Assembly (NCBI RefSeq): GCF_050947335.1
Contig: NC_134985.1
Coordinates: forward strand, 22,311,190-22,375,189
Length of the DNA stretch: 64,000 nucleotides
Source: Megachile rotundata
Taxonomy: Eukaryota; Arthropoda; Insecta; Hymenoptera; Megachilidae
Reading direction: 5' to 3'
Shown: piece after piece, positions 1 to 12,100 of the stretch
Numbering within the stretch: the stretch's first letter is position 1
Layout: the number at the start of each line of letters is the position of its first letter
Made by a program: the position numbers and the translations under genes
Notes under the pieces: generated by a model
Database searches by the model: none
What the model saw: the letters and a program-made list of their open reading frames with translations, nothing else
What the model was told of the DNA's origin: nothing

Positions 1-3000
1 TAGTCCGTACACTACTACTTTTTCCGGAAAGATAAATTCTAATTATTGTTCAAGTTTCGTTTCGAAAGGAACCAAGAATCTATCAATGAAAGCTTTCGCT
101 TAGAATTACCTCTTGACTCTTATTTCTTAATCATCCCTCATATATCGGTAACACAATTTTTTATATAATTGTTAACACTTTTAAACAAGAATATATCAAC
201 TGTGCTACTTTTACACTTCTCTTACTTTGGATCGCAATCAATTATCGATGAATGAATGTGCAAGTTCTAGCGTGCACCTTTTGTAACAACCTGTAGAAGG
301 AACCGAGGGGCTGCACGAAAGACCTGCAGTCCATTCATTTTTTTGCCAGCTATCATTTGCACCAGCTGCTCTAGCCAGCTCACGATCGAGCATATCGTTC
401 GTGAATTCTTCGAGACGAAGACTATATCTACTTGACAAAGTATGGTCGTCTACGAATATAGTTAGTAGAGCAAAAAAACAGAGAACAAGCTGACAAGAAA
501 ATCCGTTTTTGATGAAGTGATATGAATCGACGCTGTCATTTATAACAAGCGAAATAGCTCCGCTCCATTTCCAATTTAGAAGAAGCTTTGCAAGTTGTAA
601 AAACATCCACCTTCAAAACTGTTTGAGAAGTTAACAAAAATATATTTTAAATTGCAAAATTTGTCTGATCAGAAATCACTCGATTAATTTCTTAATGATA
701 ACTATTATAAAATATAACGTGGACGAGAAACGTATTTCGATAAAAGCACCGGCATTCTAACGAAAAGAACGCAAATGCGAAGGTGAGAACCATTCGAGTT
801 CTTATCAATGCATCACTACCTGTTGGTTGTTACGTTTTTTCAACCCGAAACATCTTTTGAAGATACTAACATTTACGAGACCTTTGCGTGCCATTTTTCC
901 GCCAACGCCACACTCGTCGAGCCCGTTTTAATTTATCAAACCAGTGGAAAAAAGCGGTAATTTAGTCATTCACGACAGAGGACTAACCACGTTGCTCGTT
1001 TCTTTTTGTCGTTTTAGATACATATCTCTTACGCGACGTCCACGATAAAAAGTCCTCCTCTTACGATACATTATTGCGACAGAAAAAACGAATATTTGCA
1101 CTATTTAACCGCAGAGATTAACTCGTAAGATTATCTCTAAACTTTCACAGTTTTCTTTGACGGATATCGCGTACCCGAAATTTCTAAATTTTCAAATTCA
1201 CGAATTGCCAAATACTCAAATTTCCGAATCTCGAATTTTTCAAATTTCTAAAAATCGTACATCTGTAGTATCGCATAATCCTTTTGAAATATGCAAAAAT
1301 ATAGGACGGCTGTCACACTCGAAAGAGATTAAAGCTTGAAGAAGATTCCGATGCTCGACGTAAAATTGTTGGAACGGCACAGTTCGCGTGTTGTGAGAAA
1401 TAAAGAAACACCGAATCGCAAAAAAAATTTAATCCGAAGAGGAATTTCGTCGTAGCGAAATGCGCGATTCGATTCCGAGTTAATACGAAATGAATTCGAG
1501 TATGGTTATCGACAGCAGGGTTCGATCGCGATCGGATTAAGACACGGGATTACAGCTACATACGGCGATTCGTTAAATTGATTTGCTTCTATGTCAATTT
1601 TTTTCACCGCGATTTCGTGTTAGATACTTTATACCTCTAACAGGGAAAAATTAAATTACGCGATACTCTTTAGAGAGTTCATTTCATTTGAAGTACTTAA
1701 TTAGTTCCATGTCATTTCTTTCTTTTTATATAAATCTTTAATTGCCAAAGGAAAGGGAAGATTAGCCGTATATTTTCACTCGAGGTGAAAATGAAACGAC
1801 CTTTTAATTTATTCCGCGAGGAAGAAAATAATTCAGAAACTAAATGCTACAAAAGCGGAGGAATTTCTAACGTTCTTTGAAAATTTACACCAACAGTATG
1901 TAAGCAATGTAACGAGCCTTCAGGGAGCTGTTTTGCAACGAACAAATAAAAAAGAACACTCCTCCGCATCGCCCCTTTTAAAATACACCTCTCAGTATAT
2001 CAACTGTTACGCAGGATCCTATTTAATTCGACCGCGGTAAAAAATTGTTCCGCTCGTTGAGTCTAATTCCGGCTTCACAAAATAAGTACTTAAAAAAATG
2101 ATTAAAGATGCAACCTCGTATCAGACATACGACAAAAATGATATACCTTGGCACAAATTAAACGTTTAAATTTTCTTACGATTAATCTTGTCATAATACA
2201 AAGTAAATTAAGGAAATTGTTAGGAGGTAGTTGGACTGTCTCTAAAAGAGGCGTCAAGTGCGCAGGTACTCGAGGTCCTCTGAACGAACTAAGAAACGTC
2301 GAATGCGAGTATACGCGGTAAATAAAGAGAGCAAAGGCAGTCAGGAGCGGAAGTTGGATGGCGGAAGGCAATAAATAAAAAGAAAAATTGAGCACAGGTG
2401 GTCCAGCGCACGAGCAGAGCCTGATTTCCTCCGGTAGGCTTCCTTTGGAATAACCAGTCGAACGAACACCGGTGGATGTCGTTGATGGAAAGTTTGTGGG
2501 TTGCGCGCGGTGTAACCCTGTCAAATATTGGACGAGGGTCGCGGTCAAAGTCGAGGAAGTGGGCCGAAAAAGGAGGCGGATTGCAAGACCACAGCTTTCG
2601 GTCGGCTTTCCTAGCTCGACCAGCCAAGAACCCCTTGTCCAACCTCCTTTCATCCCCTAGGGAACTGGGGAATGTCTTGTATCTTTCGTGTTTCCGTAGC
2701 CAAACTCTCGTATTGGTTTGAGGAATATTGTTCTCTTTTCGAAATCCGAAGACGTCAATTCTCGACCCGACGTCACTTCGTTCAAAGTAATCCTACGTCT
2801 CTACCGATCTGTAATATCCACCTTTCTTATAAACGAACATTATATTCGTAAGAGCTGACGCGATAGCGGTTCCTGGTTCTTTAAAAAAAAAATAGAATTT
2901 CGTATCGTAAAAGTTCGTGAAAAATAAAAATCCGTATCCCCGTGATTTGACCGCTTATCTTATACTATAAGCCTCTGGCTGTCCATTCTCCTCTTTATCG

Positions 3001-3770
3001 AATACGAGATCTTACTGGCATAATATTAAAGATTTCTGACGTATGTACACATAGACGATATAGGAAAAATAGAGAACAGGTATTCAGCGGACTAGCGTCA
3101 GCCCATTGTAGTTCCCGCTTATTGGGTCCAGAGGTCCTAATTCCACGTTATTGCTGCATCTTTACCCCGTCCTTCGGTACGAGTTCCATCTTCGATCGAC
3201 TTACCTGCAGCTAACAATGGTAGAAACGCGAAGCATTTACTCGCGGTTAGTACTTTCGCCAACTTCTCGTTTGATTTTTCACGTCTATCTTCGAAACAGC
3301 GTTTTCAAAAGCTTCTTCTCTCCCAAGGTTTCCTCAAAATTACTTGGAAAAGAAGAATCTTTCATCAGCCAAATCCTCGCACGAACGAGTGCAAAGCTTC
3401 ATCTCGTACGCTCTCGGTTGAAAGACCGTTGGCATGATTTTCTTTCTCTCCCCTGAACCTTTTTCCAGCAGACTCTCGTTCTCATTAGAAATTCTCTTTA
3501 CTCGTTCGCGGAATGAGAACAAAAGTCGCGACGTAACACCGTTGAGTGTGCTAATTCCGTAAAACGGTTCGAAAGGAGAAAAAACAAGGAAGTGAGAAAA
3601 AGGGTGGGGCGAGAGCGGGTGGAGGGAAGAAGTTCACGAGGAAGCAACGACGCGACGCCGGTGTAAAAAAGAAAACGTTTCTCATGATCTGGCGAGTAAT
3701 TGGTGACAAAAGAGGAGGCACGGGGTCAGCTACGTGCTCGCATTAACCAAGGACTTAAACGTCGACTCAC
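1..3770. other. Gene-free left flank, probably inside chemosensory protein intron 2
   Basis: No gene is recognised here. The chemosensory protein gene on the minus strand has a clear splice donor at 3770/3769, so this interval is probably its second intron. I looked on the minus strand for the expected last exon (Cys-x2-Cys motif, then a Lys-Pro-x-x-Trp and Tyr-Asp-Pro region) and did not see it. Overlapping open frames around 2100-2720 and 3150-3520 run in several frames at once in a GC-richer stretch and have no recognisable product. A degenerate AT repeat lies near 1163-1262. Confidence 0.5.
1163..1262. repeat. Degenerate AAATTTC/CGAA low-complexity repeat
   Basis: About 100 bases are built from variants of a short unit (CGAAATTTCTAAATTTTCAA, ACGAATTGCCAAATACTC, CGAATCTCGAATTTTTC). 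The period is irregular, roughly 8-16 bases. A field of similar units recurs near 57440-57575 and a looser one near 9030-9112, so this looks like a dispersed degenerate minisatellite type. Confidence 0.5.
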
Positions 3771-6700
3771 TTTTAAGCTCCTTGCCGTCGGGTGTGCAAC
3801 TTCCAAGATCCAGCAGGCAGTTTACGTAGTTGTTCAGTAGACGGTCGCTCTTCAGGATCTGATCCAGGTCGATGTTGTCGTACTTGGTCGTGTACTTCTC
3901 GTCTGCCAGGGCGCAGACCAGCACCGCGAGGAAAACAACCGCGACCTGGATTCAACGGAACAGAGGAAGTCTATTTAAAAGGTGTATCCTCGAGATAAAG
4001 CGTTGCGATTTCGCGATACCAAACAACCTTTCTAACTCGTACCCCCGATTCCAGTCGGGATAATAAAAAACTAAAAGAACCTTTTGAAAAATCGTTATCG
4101 TTCCTTGGAATTAAGGTGAGACTTGCCAGGGATCAAGGATTATCTTATTCTTGTCTTACCTCGTGACTATATTATACATCTTCTAGCTTTCGTAGAAGCT
4201 AGATATCACGAGAGTTAGTCGACGGTGAATTTATGACTGCTCGTGTACCATTAGATCTCTCCATGAATTTCAAAAGTTTAAACGCTTCTTGCGTAGAAAG
4301 AAACAAGTTTAGGTTGCAATTCTAGGTTAGGTATTCCCTAATCTCTTTCAAGGATTTGGTTAGATCCTCCCTACTCTTCACTGAACAATATGTAGTATAT
4401 AAGTTTGCTCGAATGAATCGATTCGGTGGATTATTCTTCCTATAAAATTGTGATTACACTAAATAATTCGCGACGGTAGGATTTTCAATTGTCGTACTTG
4501 ACTGAGAACGAGGAACAAAAGCATATTATAATGGTAGAACAGGCATGGCTGTCGAAGTCGATGGTAAGAAATACGAACGCTGCACCGATGAATCGGCTGC
4601 ACCAGCCTAAAAAGAATAATTTAGTTCCGGCGAAGGTTGTCACTTGCAGCGGAAACGTCCTTTATTCCGCGTAAAAATTATATTCGAACCAGCAGAACGG
4701 AGAAGAAAGACACGAACGATGGATTCGGAGCTATTGAAACAGGATTTCGCTGCAAACTGCGCGCAAAATTTTCAAAAATATTCCAGAACAAATTTACGGG
4801 ATAAATAGAATGTCTGCTGTTTTACAAGATTATCGTGATCCTGATAATATTTGATTTATTAAACTTTCGATATGTCGATATAGAACTTCTATGTATTTGT
4901 TGTAACTGCCAACCAGACATTCTGCACTCGAAATATCGTGTAAAAATCATTTTCTATCGGACCACGAACTTTAAATTAATATGTTATTGGTTGTATTTTA
5001 CTATACTTTTCTGTCGTAAGATCGTGTTAACTTTCTACGTGACGACATCGACTGTTTAAGATGCAACAACTTAATACTTTCGCTAATATTCGATAGTTAG
5101 GTATGTTTCTCCGGTTGGATCGATGCTGGGTCAGCATCAAGTTAGGCTCTTCGGATAAGTTGGTCGAACGGAGTGGAAGGTCGAGCAGCGTGTAACAGAA
5201 TAGAACATCGTGAATCTGATTGTGGACAGTTAATAGGACGCAATTAGCAACGCGATCCCAGTCGAGTGGCTCTCAGAACTGATAGACCCGAACTGAACCT
5301 CTACTTCACTACAACCCGTTCAGATAATATCGAAATTTAATATTCCACTGATCAAAACCGAGATCCGATGTAGATATAACCAACTTTAATCCGTACTTAA
5401 TGCAAATTTGCTTTGCGGCCAACCCATAATGAAGTCTTACCGTGTATATCTAAAGTGGACAAAATCGAGACTATGGTCTTCCGAGTCTTAAGCTTCGTTC
5501 ACACCATAGATACGGTTTATTCGAATCATAGATCAGGTTTACCTATGCATACCGCTACTCGTTAAAAATTATGAAAATTATACACCTGCTCTCTTACTTA
5601 TTAAATTAATTGCGGCGCGCATTAACGTTTAGTTAAGCAACGCCGATCCTGTTCTACGCGTAACTGGATTGGAAGAGAATAACAGTGTGCAAGTCGATTG
5701 TGCATAAAACGAACGACATTTTTCTGGCTCTAAATGCGCTAATAAATCAGAACATTGCGTGTAATTGGAAGCCGTTCTTCGAGCTGACTATACAATCCTG
5801 ACCGCAAATAAGCACTGCAACTAACGAGTTTTGAAACCTGTACTGTTGCAAACTATATACGAAATTATTCTGGTAAAATTAATCGCAAAGGCTATTTTAC
5901 TATCTGTATATACTTTGTAAATAATTTCTGATGATCAGGTTGAAATTTTCATTTCTTCGAATGCAATCCGACAATTAAGTATTCATGATCTATTGGACTT
6001 GTCGCAATCAGCAAATTTTCCCGATTCCCTTGACAAAGCAGAAGCGATCACCATACAGACACACGTAAGTACACAAAGCTTTCCTTTTAAATGGAACCTC
6101 CTGGCGTCCTCTGTTTAAAGCTCGTCCTCGTAGATAATTCTACCTTTGTACCGATTCGAAGATACCTTCTCGAACGACAAAGAGCAACGAGAGATCAAGA
6201 TACAAGTCCCCCGACTCTAGACAGTAAATCCTGCTCGATTGCGACGCAAGAACTCTTTAAACGAGCGTAACGTCGATAATTGCAGAATCGGTGTCAACGC
6301 GCCGTCGTACATGGCACTACGTATGTGTATAAATCCCATGACGCAATCGCGCCATCGTGGAATGCTCCCTAACGCCTTTCACTCTTGCAAATAAATTTCA
6401 CCTCGACTCTTTTTCTCGTTTTTCACAGCCATCGGACCAATGTCCGTTAAGGAAAATGTTTCAACGAGAATCATGCTAATGCACTGTGCAATTACGTTAC
6501 CTAATTGAGACTAAATCGTATGTTTAATGGACATAACATGTTCCCTTCGAAGAAACCGCGCAAACAAAATTACGAACATTTTCTTCGAAAAAATTTTTAA
6601 GGGTACTAGTTTATGCTGTCAGGCAGGAAAAGTAAGAACCTAAAGGTTCTCTCAATATCCCAGAGAGTAGCTAGTCTACGATTTTTAGTCTAACGAACTT

Positions 6701-8669
6701 GTTAAAAAATAACCGAGTATAAGTTCAAAGCCAAATTATTATCAGTATGTGTACGTACGACATAACGAAATGCACCGTAACGAAATCAACGAGATGCAAC
6801 CTAACGAGAGAGCCACTCACTCTATCCCGGAAAATCAGTATTATAGTCATGAGTTAGTTAGTAATTTTTGAATCGTCTCATAATTAACTGTATGGTTGAT
6901 TAAAACGCCAACGTTGGCGGTGGTATACCGTCAAAGCGTACCGCATCGCGTCGAATCGTATATTCAGCGCAACGGTCCGCGTTAATTCCCAATGATTAAC
7001 TATCTCCGCAGAGGGCCTCTAATTAGACACGGATTAAAAGCGCGGCTGTCGAAGATCGAACAAACGTCACTCGTACTAAAATCACGCGCGATTTCATCGG
7101 TCCAGTTGCAAATCCAGTTTCTTATCACGAGCCTCGATCGTACTCTAACAGTGCAAGCAGCAAAACTTTTGTCCGAATAACACTGTACGCCGCCATGTTC
7201 TTGCACACATCACACGCGACCAGCATTCTGAATTTTCGCATCCACTCCGAAGCTTTGAAAACAATGGCAAACGTGAAACTGGCTTTGTTCATTGTTTATA
7301 AGTACGACGTTCGAATCACCAAAACTGAAAAGCTGACTTAAACTTGGCGTATCTGTAATTCAACCAAATATGAAAACCCTAACAAGTCACAGAATAATTT
7401 TGTTCCACAGAAAAGTTCCAAAGAAAAGATCACCCAATCTCAACAAACAATCTTTTTATCTTCGTACAAATCTGTTCTGTGAATTTCATCCTAACGTTAA
7501 CATGTCAATGTCTGAGCAAACTCGAAGAGGAAGAAGGCAAACAAAAGAGCATAGTCGAAAGCAAAAATAAGCGTCAATCGAGAACGCTCGATAAAGAAAA
7601 ATCTTATTCGATGAAAATGTGAATCGAGTTCTGTTTTTGTAATCGCGCATAGTTTAGGCTTCTCTCGGTTAAGGAAAAATATAGGAAGAGGATTATTTTA
7701 TGCTACTCGTCTCTCAGATTCTTCCTAGATTCCCCGGGTCTCTACGGTCTCTTTAAGCTCCCCCTAGGTTTTGGGCACCCCTCGTTACAACCCCGAAATA
7801 CCCTTAGGCTCTCCCCAGAATCTCTATTCTCTCCCTAAGCTCTCCATAGCCCCTGTTCTAAATTCCTCTAAATTTCCCAAGAGTCCCTAAGCTCCCTCCT
7901 TGGAATTTTTCTAGAACTCAAATTTTTACCTCGAACTAAAGAGTTAAACAGTGTTCTCCTCTCCTGCAAGAAAAGCTGTAATCGAGTACGGTCCGCTGCT
8001 TAAAGTTACTTCTCGAGTAGACATACTTGCGCATACTTTAAAAGATTACCTACAACGTTCACGATAATACTAAAACGGTAGCCGACGAAAGAGAAAAGAG
8101 GAGAAGAGAAAACAAGCACCGGCTCTTTATTCTCGCTACGTGTCGGAGGACACGTTTGGCTGAATTTTGCGGGGAAACAAAACGTAGGAAAAGGTTCGCG
8201 GCTGGACGTGTTTGGAATTTCAAGCAAACGTGTTTTCTCAAATTAGATGTAACCGTAAAGTATTTTAACGAAACGATCTTCGATGCGAGCCACGGCTGAT
8301 CTTCTTCTGCCGCGATAACTCGAGCAGACGCACGCGTGGAAATTTAATGAGGCGCGAAAGACGTTCAACCTCCCTCCTTATGGTTATGGCGTTAAATGAT
8401 CTTCCACCGACGTTAATCGTTTCCGACTATCTACGAAGATGCACGAATTACATCCTGCGCGCCTCGTTACGTATTTCCTTAACGTTTCCGCACAATAGTT
8501 TTTAAGCTATTAAATTTTGCATATCAATTTTTTGTAACTCACGCGAATGATTATACAAATGGAAAAAAGTCCCACAATAAACGTATGTTAAAGACACTGT
8601 AATTTCGAGAGAGGTGGGTAAATAGAAAGAGAAAGGAGGGAAGGAAAAACAAGCGACGCTTACCTTCAT
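3771..8669 (-). CDS. Chemosensory protein (OS-D/CSP family), first two coding exons; 3' end not in window
   Basis: Insect chemosensory proteins are small secreted carriers of hydrophobic ligands with four conserved cysteines. Exon 1 (8664-8669) is only ATG AAG followed by a GTAAGC donor. After a 4.7 kb intron, exon 2 (3771-3945, acceptor CCAG) continues in phase 0 with a hydrophobic signal peptide (VAVVFLAVLVCALA) and the mature start DEKYTTKYDNIDL. Then come ILKSDRLLNNYVNC and a Cys-x6-Cys pair, ending at KELK. The donor lies one base after the Lys codon (AAA A/GTGAGT), which is the intron position conserved across this family. The translated part is 60 residues; about 60 more with the Cys-x2-Cys pair should follow. 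No third exon is visible down to position 1, so the gene either has a long second intron or is broken. Which family member it is cannot be told from this part. Confidence 0.88.
3946..8663 (-). other. First intron of the chemosensory protein gene
   Basis: A 4.7 kb intron separates the Met-Lys start exon from the main exon. It holds no recognisable gene on either strand. A pyrimidine-rich degenerate repeat lies at 7690-7905. The short open frames here have no family resemblance. Confidence 0.6.
7690..7905. repeat. Degenerate pyrimidine-rich repeat field
   Basis: The plus strand is dominated by loosely repeated units such as TCTCTACGGTCTC, TAAGCTCCCCCTAGG, CTCTCCCCAGAATCTC, CCCTAAGCTCTCC and CCCTAAGCTCCC. 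The period is irregular, around 15-25 bases. A second field of the same type lies at 15061-15395. There is no open frame or inverted repeat to suggest a mobile element; it looks like a decayed minisatellite. Confidence 0.5.
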
Positions 8670-8711
8670 GTTGGGCAGCTTGAGTCGAGCAGGAAAGCAA
8701 AGTTAAACGTG

Positions 8712-8748
8712 ACTGATGCTGGCTTTGCTGCCGATCAACTGTTTTATA
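8712..8748 (-). promoter_or_regulatory. Core promoter of the chemosensory protein gene (TATA box and initiator)
   Basis: On the minus strand a TATAAAAC box spans 8748-8741. An arthropod-type initiator ATCAGT follows at 8717-8712, about 30 bases downstream. Transcription from it would give a 5' leader of about 45 bases before the ATG at 8669. The order and spacing fit a TATA-driven, tissue-specific gene. No expression evidence is available. Confidence 0.6.
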
Positions 8749-8793
8749 CCCGACCGTTTGCCCAGCCTCCGAATTCGTTGGATCGGTACTGTT

Positions 8794-8809
8794 TCTCTCT
8801 CTCTCTCTC
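8794..8809. repeat. (TC)n microsatellite
   Basis: A run of TC dinucleotides, about eight units, lies just upstream of the chemosensory protein core promoter. Confidence 0.85.
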
Positions 8810-9029
8810 CCTCGAACCTCCTGCTCGATCTCCACCTGAAATCGGACAAGGTACGACCAAACTGTCGTGGAAGGAAACGAGACGGCACAAAAGGTAAACT
8901 TAGTCCGCGTCTTCTAAGAATCACACTGACCGTGAATGCGTACCAGTTAACTGATAGCTATTCGCCATCTCTCGCGGAGCGAATCAAATTTTAATGATTA
9001 GTGCAATCGGTATAATCGTGATTCTGGAA

Positions 9030-9112
9030 TTTCGCATCTTAAACTTCGTAGAACCTTCGATTCTTAAACTTTGGAACTTTGATATTCTTAAACTTCGGGA
9101 CTTTTCGGAAAT
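9030..9112. repeat. Degenerate TTCTTAAACTT repeat
   Basis: At least three related units follow each other: ATCTTAAACTTCGTAGAACC, ATTCTTAAACTTTGGAAC and ATTCTTAAACTTCGGGAC. The period is about 22-29 bases. Function is unknown; it is probably a decayed tandem repeat. Confidence 0.5.
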
Positions 9113-12100
9113 GCATCTCGGTCCATAAATTTGGAGTGACGCTAATTGGACTGGTTCGCGCCAATCGGCGCCTGACGCCCTTGTGAACCAGCCACGATTA
9201 CCCAGGACGTTGCTGCGCACACTTTAACAATCACAGTTGATTGTATTGTAACAAAGAAAATATTTTATAATAGACAGGTGGATGAAACTTAAAAAGTCAA
9301 ACTTATAGAAATAAGACATTTTGTTTCTGTCCTCGGAAGAGTAAATTTTATTTGTTAAAATATTTATTCCACCGCTTATTTATTTAAATAGAAAGTACTT
9401 CTAATTCAAATATACCGCCATGTTGCGACACAAGGACATATTTGTCCACTCGCATGTTGTATTAGTTCTCTTTTCAAACGATTCTCCGAATTATGCAATT
9501 ATTGACAATGCGTGAGTAAGCACTGGACTTATGCTAGTAATGACTACCAAGGATTGCTAAACACTGTCGAGTGTACTCGTAGAAATTTTTTATGGATTAT
9601 TTTATATTTACGGTGGTGTTGAAATTGTATTTTTCACAGAATATTTTAGATTTCTTTACATATTTACTAAGATTATGAACATTATCGTCCATCTTTCAAG
9701 AAGGCAGCAATATTATCTAAAGACTTGAGTACTCATCCGTGACGGTTTAATTCTTCTATAAGCTGCATCAAAAGAACATCCTAGTTACGCCAATGCTGAT
9801 ATGCAAAGTGATTTAAAATTCCTTAAAACAAATATATTCCTTGAACTTGTCATTTCGTTACATCGACAGAAAGGCATAAACATTTCATGTTAATCATGAT
9901 GGACAAAGTGCTGGTACGTCATATCGGGATTGACACAAGCATAAATAATTTTCCGAAGAATTTTGTTAAGAGGATGACGCACAGAAATATGCATGATAAT
10001 ATCTGTCAGCGTCGAGTTTAAAGAACGTCTTCAATACTTCGTTAATTTCTTCGGAATACTCGGTTTTGTGAAAGCTGATGCCGTTAAATTAGCAACGAAA
10101 CAAAACCTCTTTGATAGCTGAGGCCCATCAAAGATGTCACAGTGTCACCGAATTATGTTTGCGAACCGTATACAACAAGAGTTAGCTCGATCATTCAGAG
10201 TCACGGTATTTCACGGAATTAGAAACGCTATTTGTCGTCGCAATTCGCTCGTTTTAGCGTGGTTTGACGACACCTCCAGTCACGGGATCAAAGTTTATCC
10301 CATGAACGCTTCGAAAACCAGACCTCGGAAACTTTTGTGAATTACAGAAATTTGCAAGTAATTAACGTAGTGCTCGTTCCATTCAAGGGTAATTAATCTC
10401 CCACATTAATCGTTATAAATGTTGTTACAAAATAGATATTCAGTTTTTCCTCGTGCAGTGAAAAAAATGTCAAAAACCCGAAACATTTATTTTCATCAAA
10501 TTTTTCGATTTAAAATCACACTTTGTGATTTGTGGCGTTGACTTTCTGCCATATTTTTCTCCTTTTCCGTCGGTGCGCAGTGGAAGAATGAAATGAAGAT
10601 TAATTTTTCGAGCTTTCAACAATTTGTAACTCAAAGAGGACAATTTAGAGGACGTTGACGCAATTTCGTGGACGTCAGCTTGGAAAGAATATCCGAATGA
10701 ATGTCGGCTGTTCAATAGCCAGCAAAAACTGTTTCGCACGAATGGGATCCATTTTTGATTCGCGAAGACACGCGCGTCGCTCGTAACCGTGGGTCATTTA
10801 CAAACGTCCGCGTATTCGTCGAATGACGGATAACATTGACCTGTCTTCCCGTCGCGGTTTGTTTCTTGCGTTTTTCTCTCCTTTCTAACATTTCTCTTTA
10901 TAACGCTCGTTTACGTTATTAAAGCGGGCTCGAATGCGCCGCTTTGAATTTGTACGTGGAATATTCCATGCAAAATCGCGCCGCTAGTCGGCGGTGTGTC
11001 CTCATTCGCTTTGAATTTATTATAACTTCGCTCGCAAGGATCGTCCACGACGTCTATCGGGCTTGTTCTAACAGAAATTCAATTCGTTACAGTGCCGCGA
11101 ATGCACGTAGGTACATGCATACGTTGCGATAAGATTTTACAGGTAGATCGTACACCAGTTGTATCCTGCGCACGTCGTTGATTCATTAACATCTGCAATT
11201 ACGTAATTGCTGTTTAATCACATTGTGCCATGAGAATTTATGGATAACGGACGCTATCAACGAATATGAAATCGGCCAACTAACGCCGACGATTCTGCCG
11301 TGTGTATTTATTCATGATGATAACTGTTCATCGATATGCTGGAAGATACAACAGCGATACTATCATAAACTTCTGTGCTCCTATAATATTCAGTTATTTC
11401 TATAGCTATAGCACTGTACTCTACTAAGATATCGACAGTTCTAAACGTTCGTTTTCTGAGCAGAATATTGCATTAACAGCGGGATGATACAACACGTGCT
11501 ACTATAATAAGTGTTGACAAACAGCATTATTAGGGCTAACAAATTTTGCGAAGGAAAAGAGATATTCCGCTCCTAAATTACATTTATAAATTGTACTTGA
11601 AAAGGATTCCAAGTTCCAAGGAGGACTCTTATTCAAGTTTTAAGTGGAAATCTACGACGTCGAAATTCTGGATTTCAAGCGGCAATCTTACTTGCAATTT
11701 TACGGCGAACGGGTCTATAAGAGCCTCGTTTCGAGAGGAATTCTTATAAAACACGAGATGTAATGTCAGACTGGAAGAAAGAACATTACCGGTTACAAGC
11801 TGGAAATCTTCCTACCCAACTTTAAGTAGAATTCTTATCTATAATTTGCTTCTTTGCTGATTTACTACGTTACTTCTCAGAGGCAATGAGCCTCGAATTT
11901 GTGAAGCGAAAATTTTAGTTAAAAATCAAATGTTCTCTTGGCCCATTTATCTTCCCACGACTTGAAAATAAGTTTGCCATCTTAAAATCTTTGAATTTCA
12001 ACGCGTCCACGGCTAACGCGTAATAGCGACAGTGAACAGTTAACCGGGCAGTCTCGAAAGCTTAAGAATAAATGTCTCTTAAACTTCACGGTCATTGCAA

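Noticed and set aside
2102..2721. Overlapping open frames of 60-183 codons on both strands
   Set aside because: Frames overlap in several registers in GC-richer DNA, have no domain resemblance and no consistent splice or start context.
5122..5138. Perfect 7-base hairpin GATGCTG-GGT-CAGCATC
   Set aside because: Too short to imply function, and terminators of this kind are not used in animal nuclear genes.
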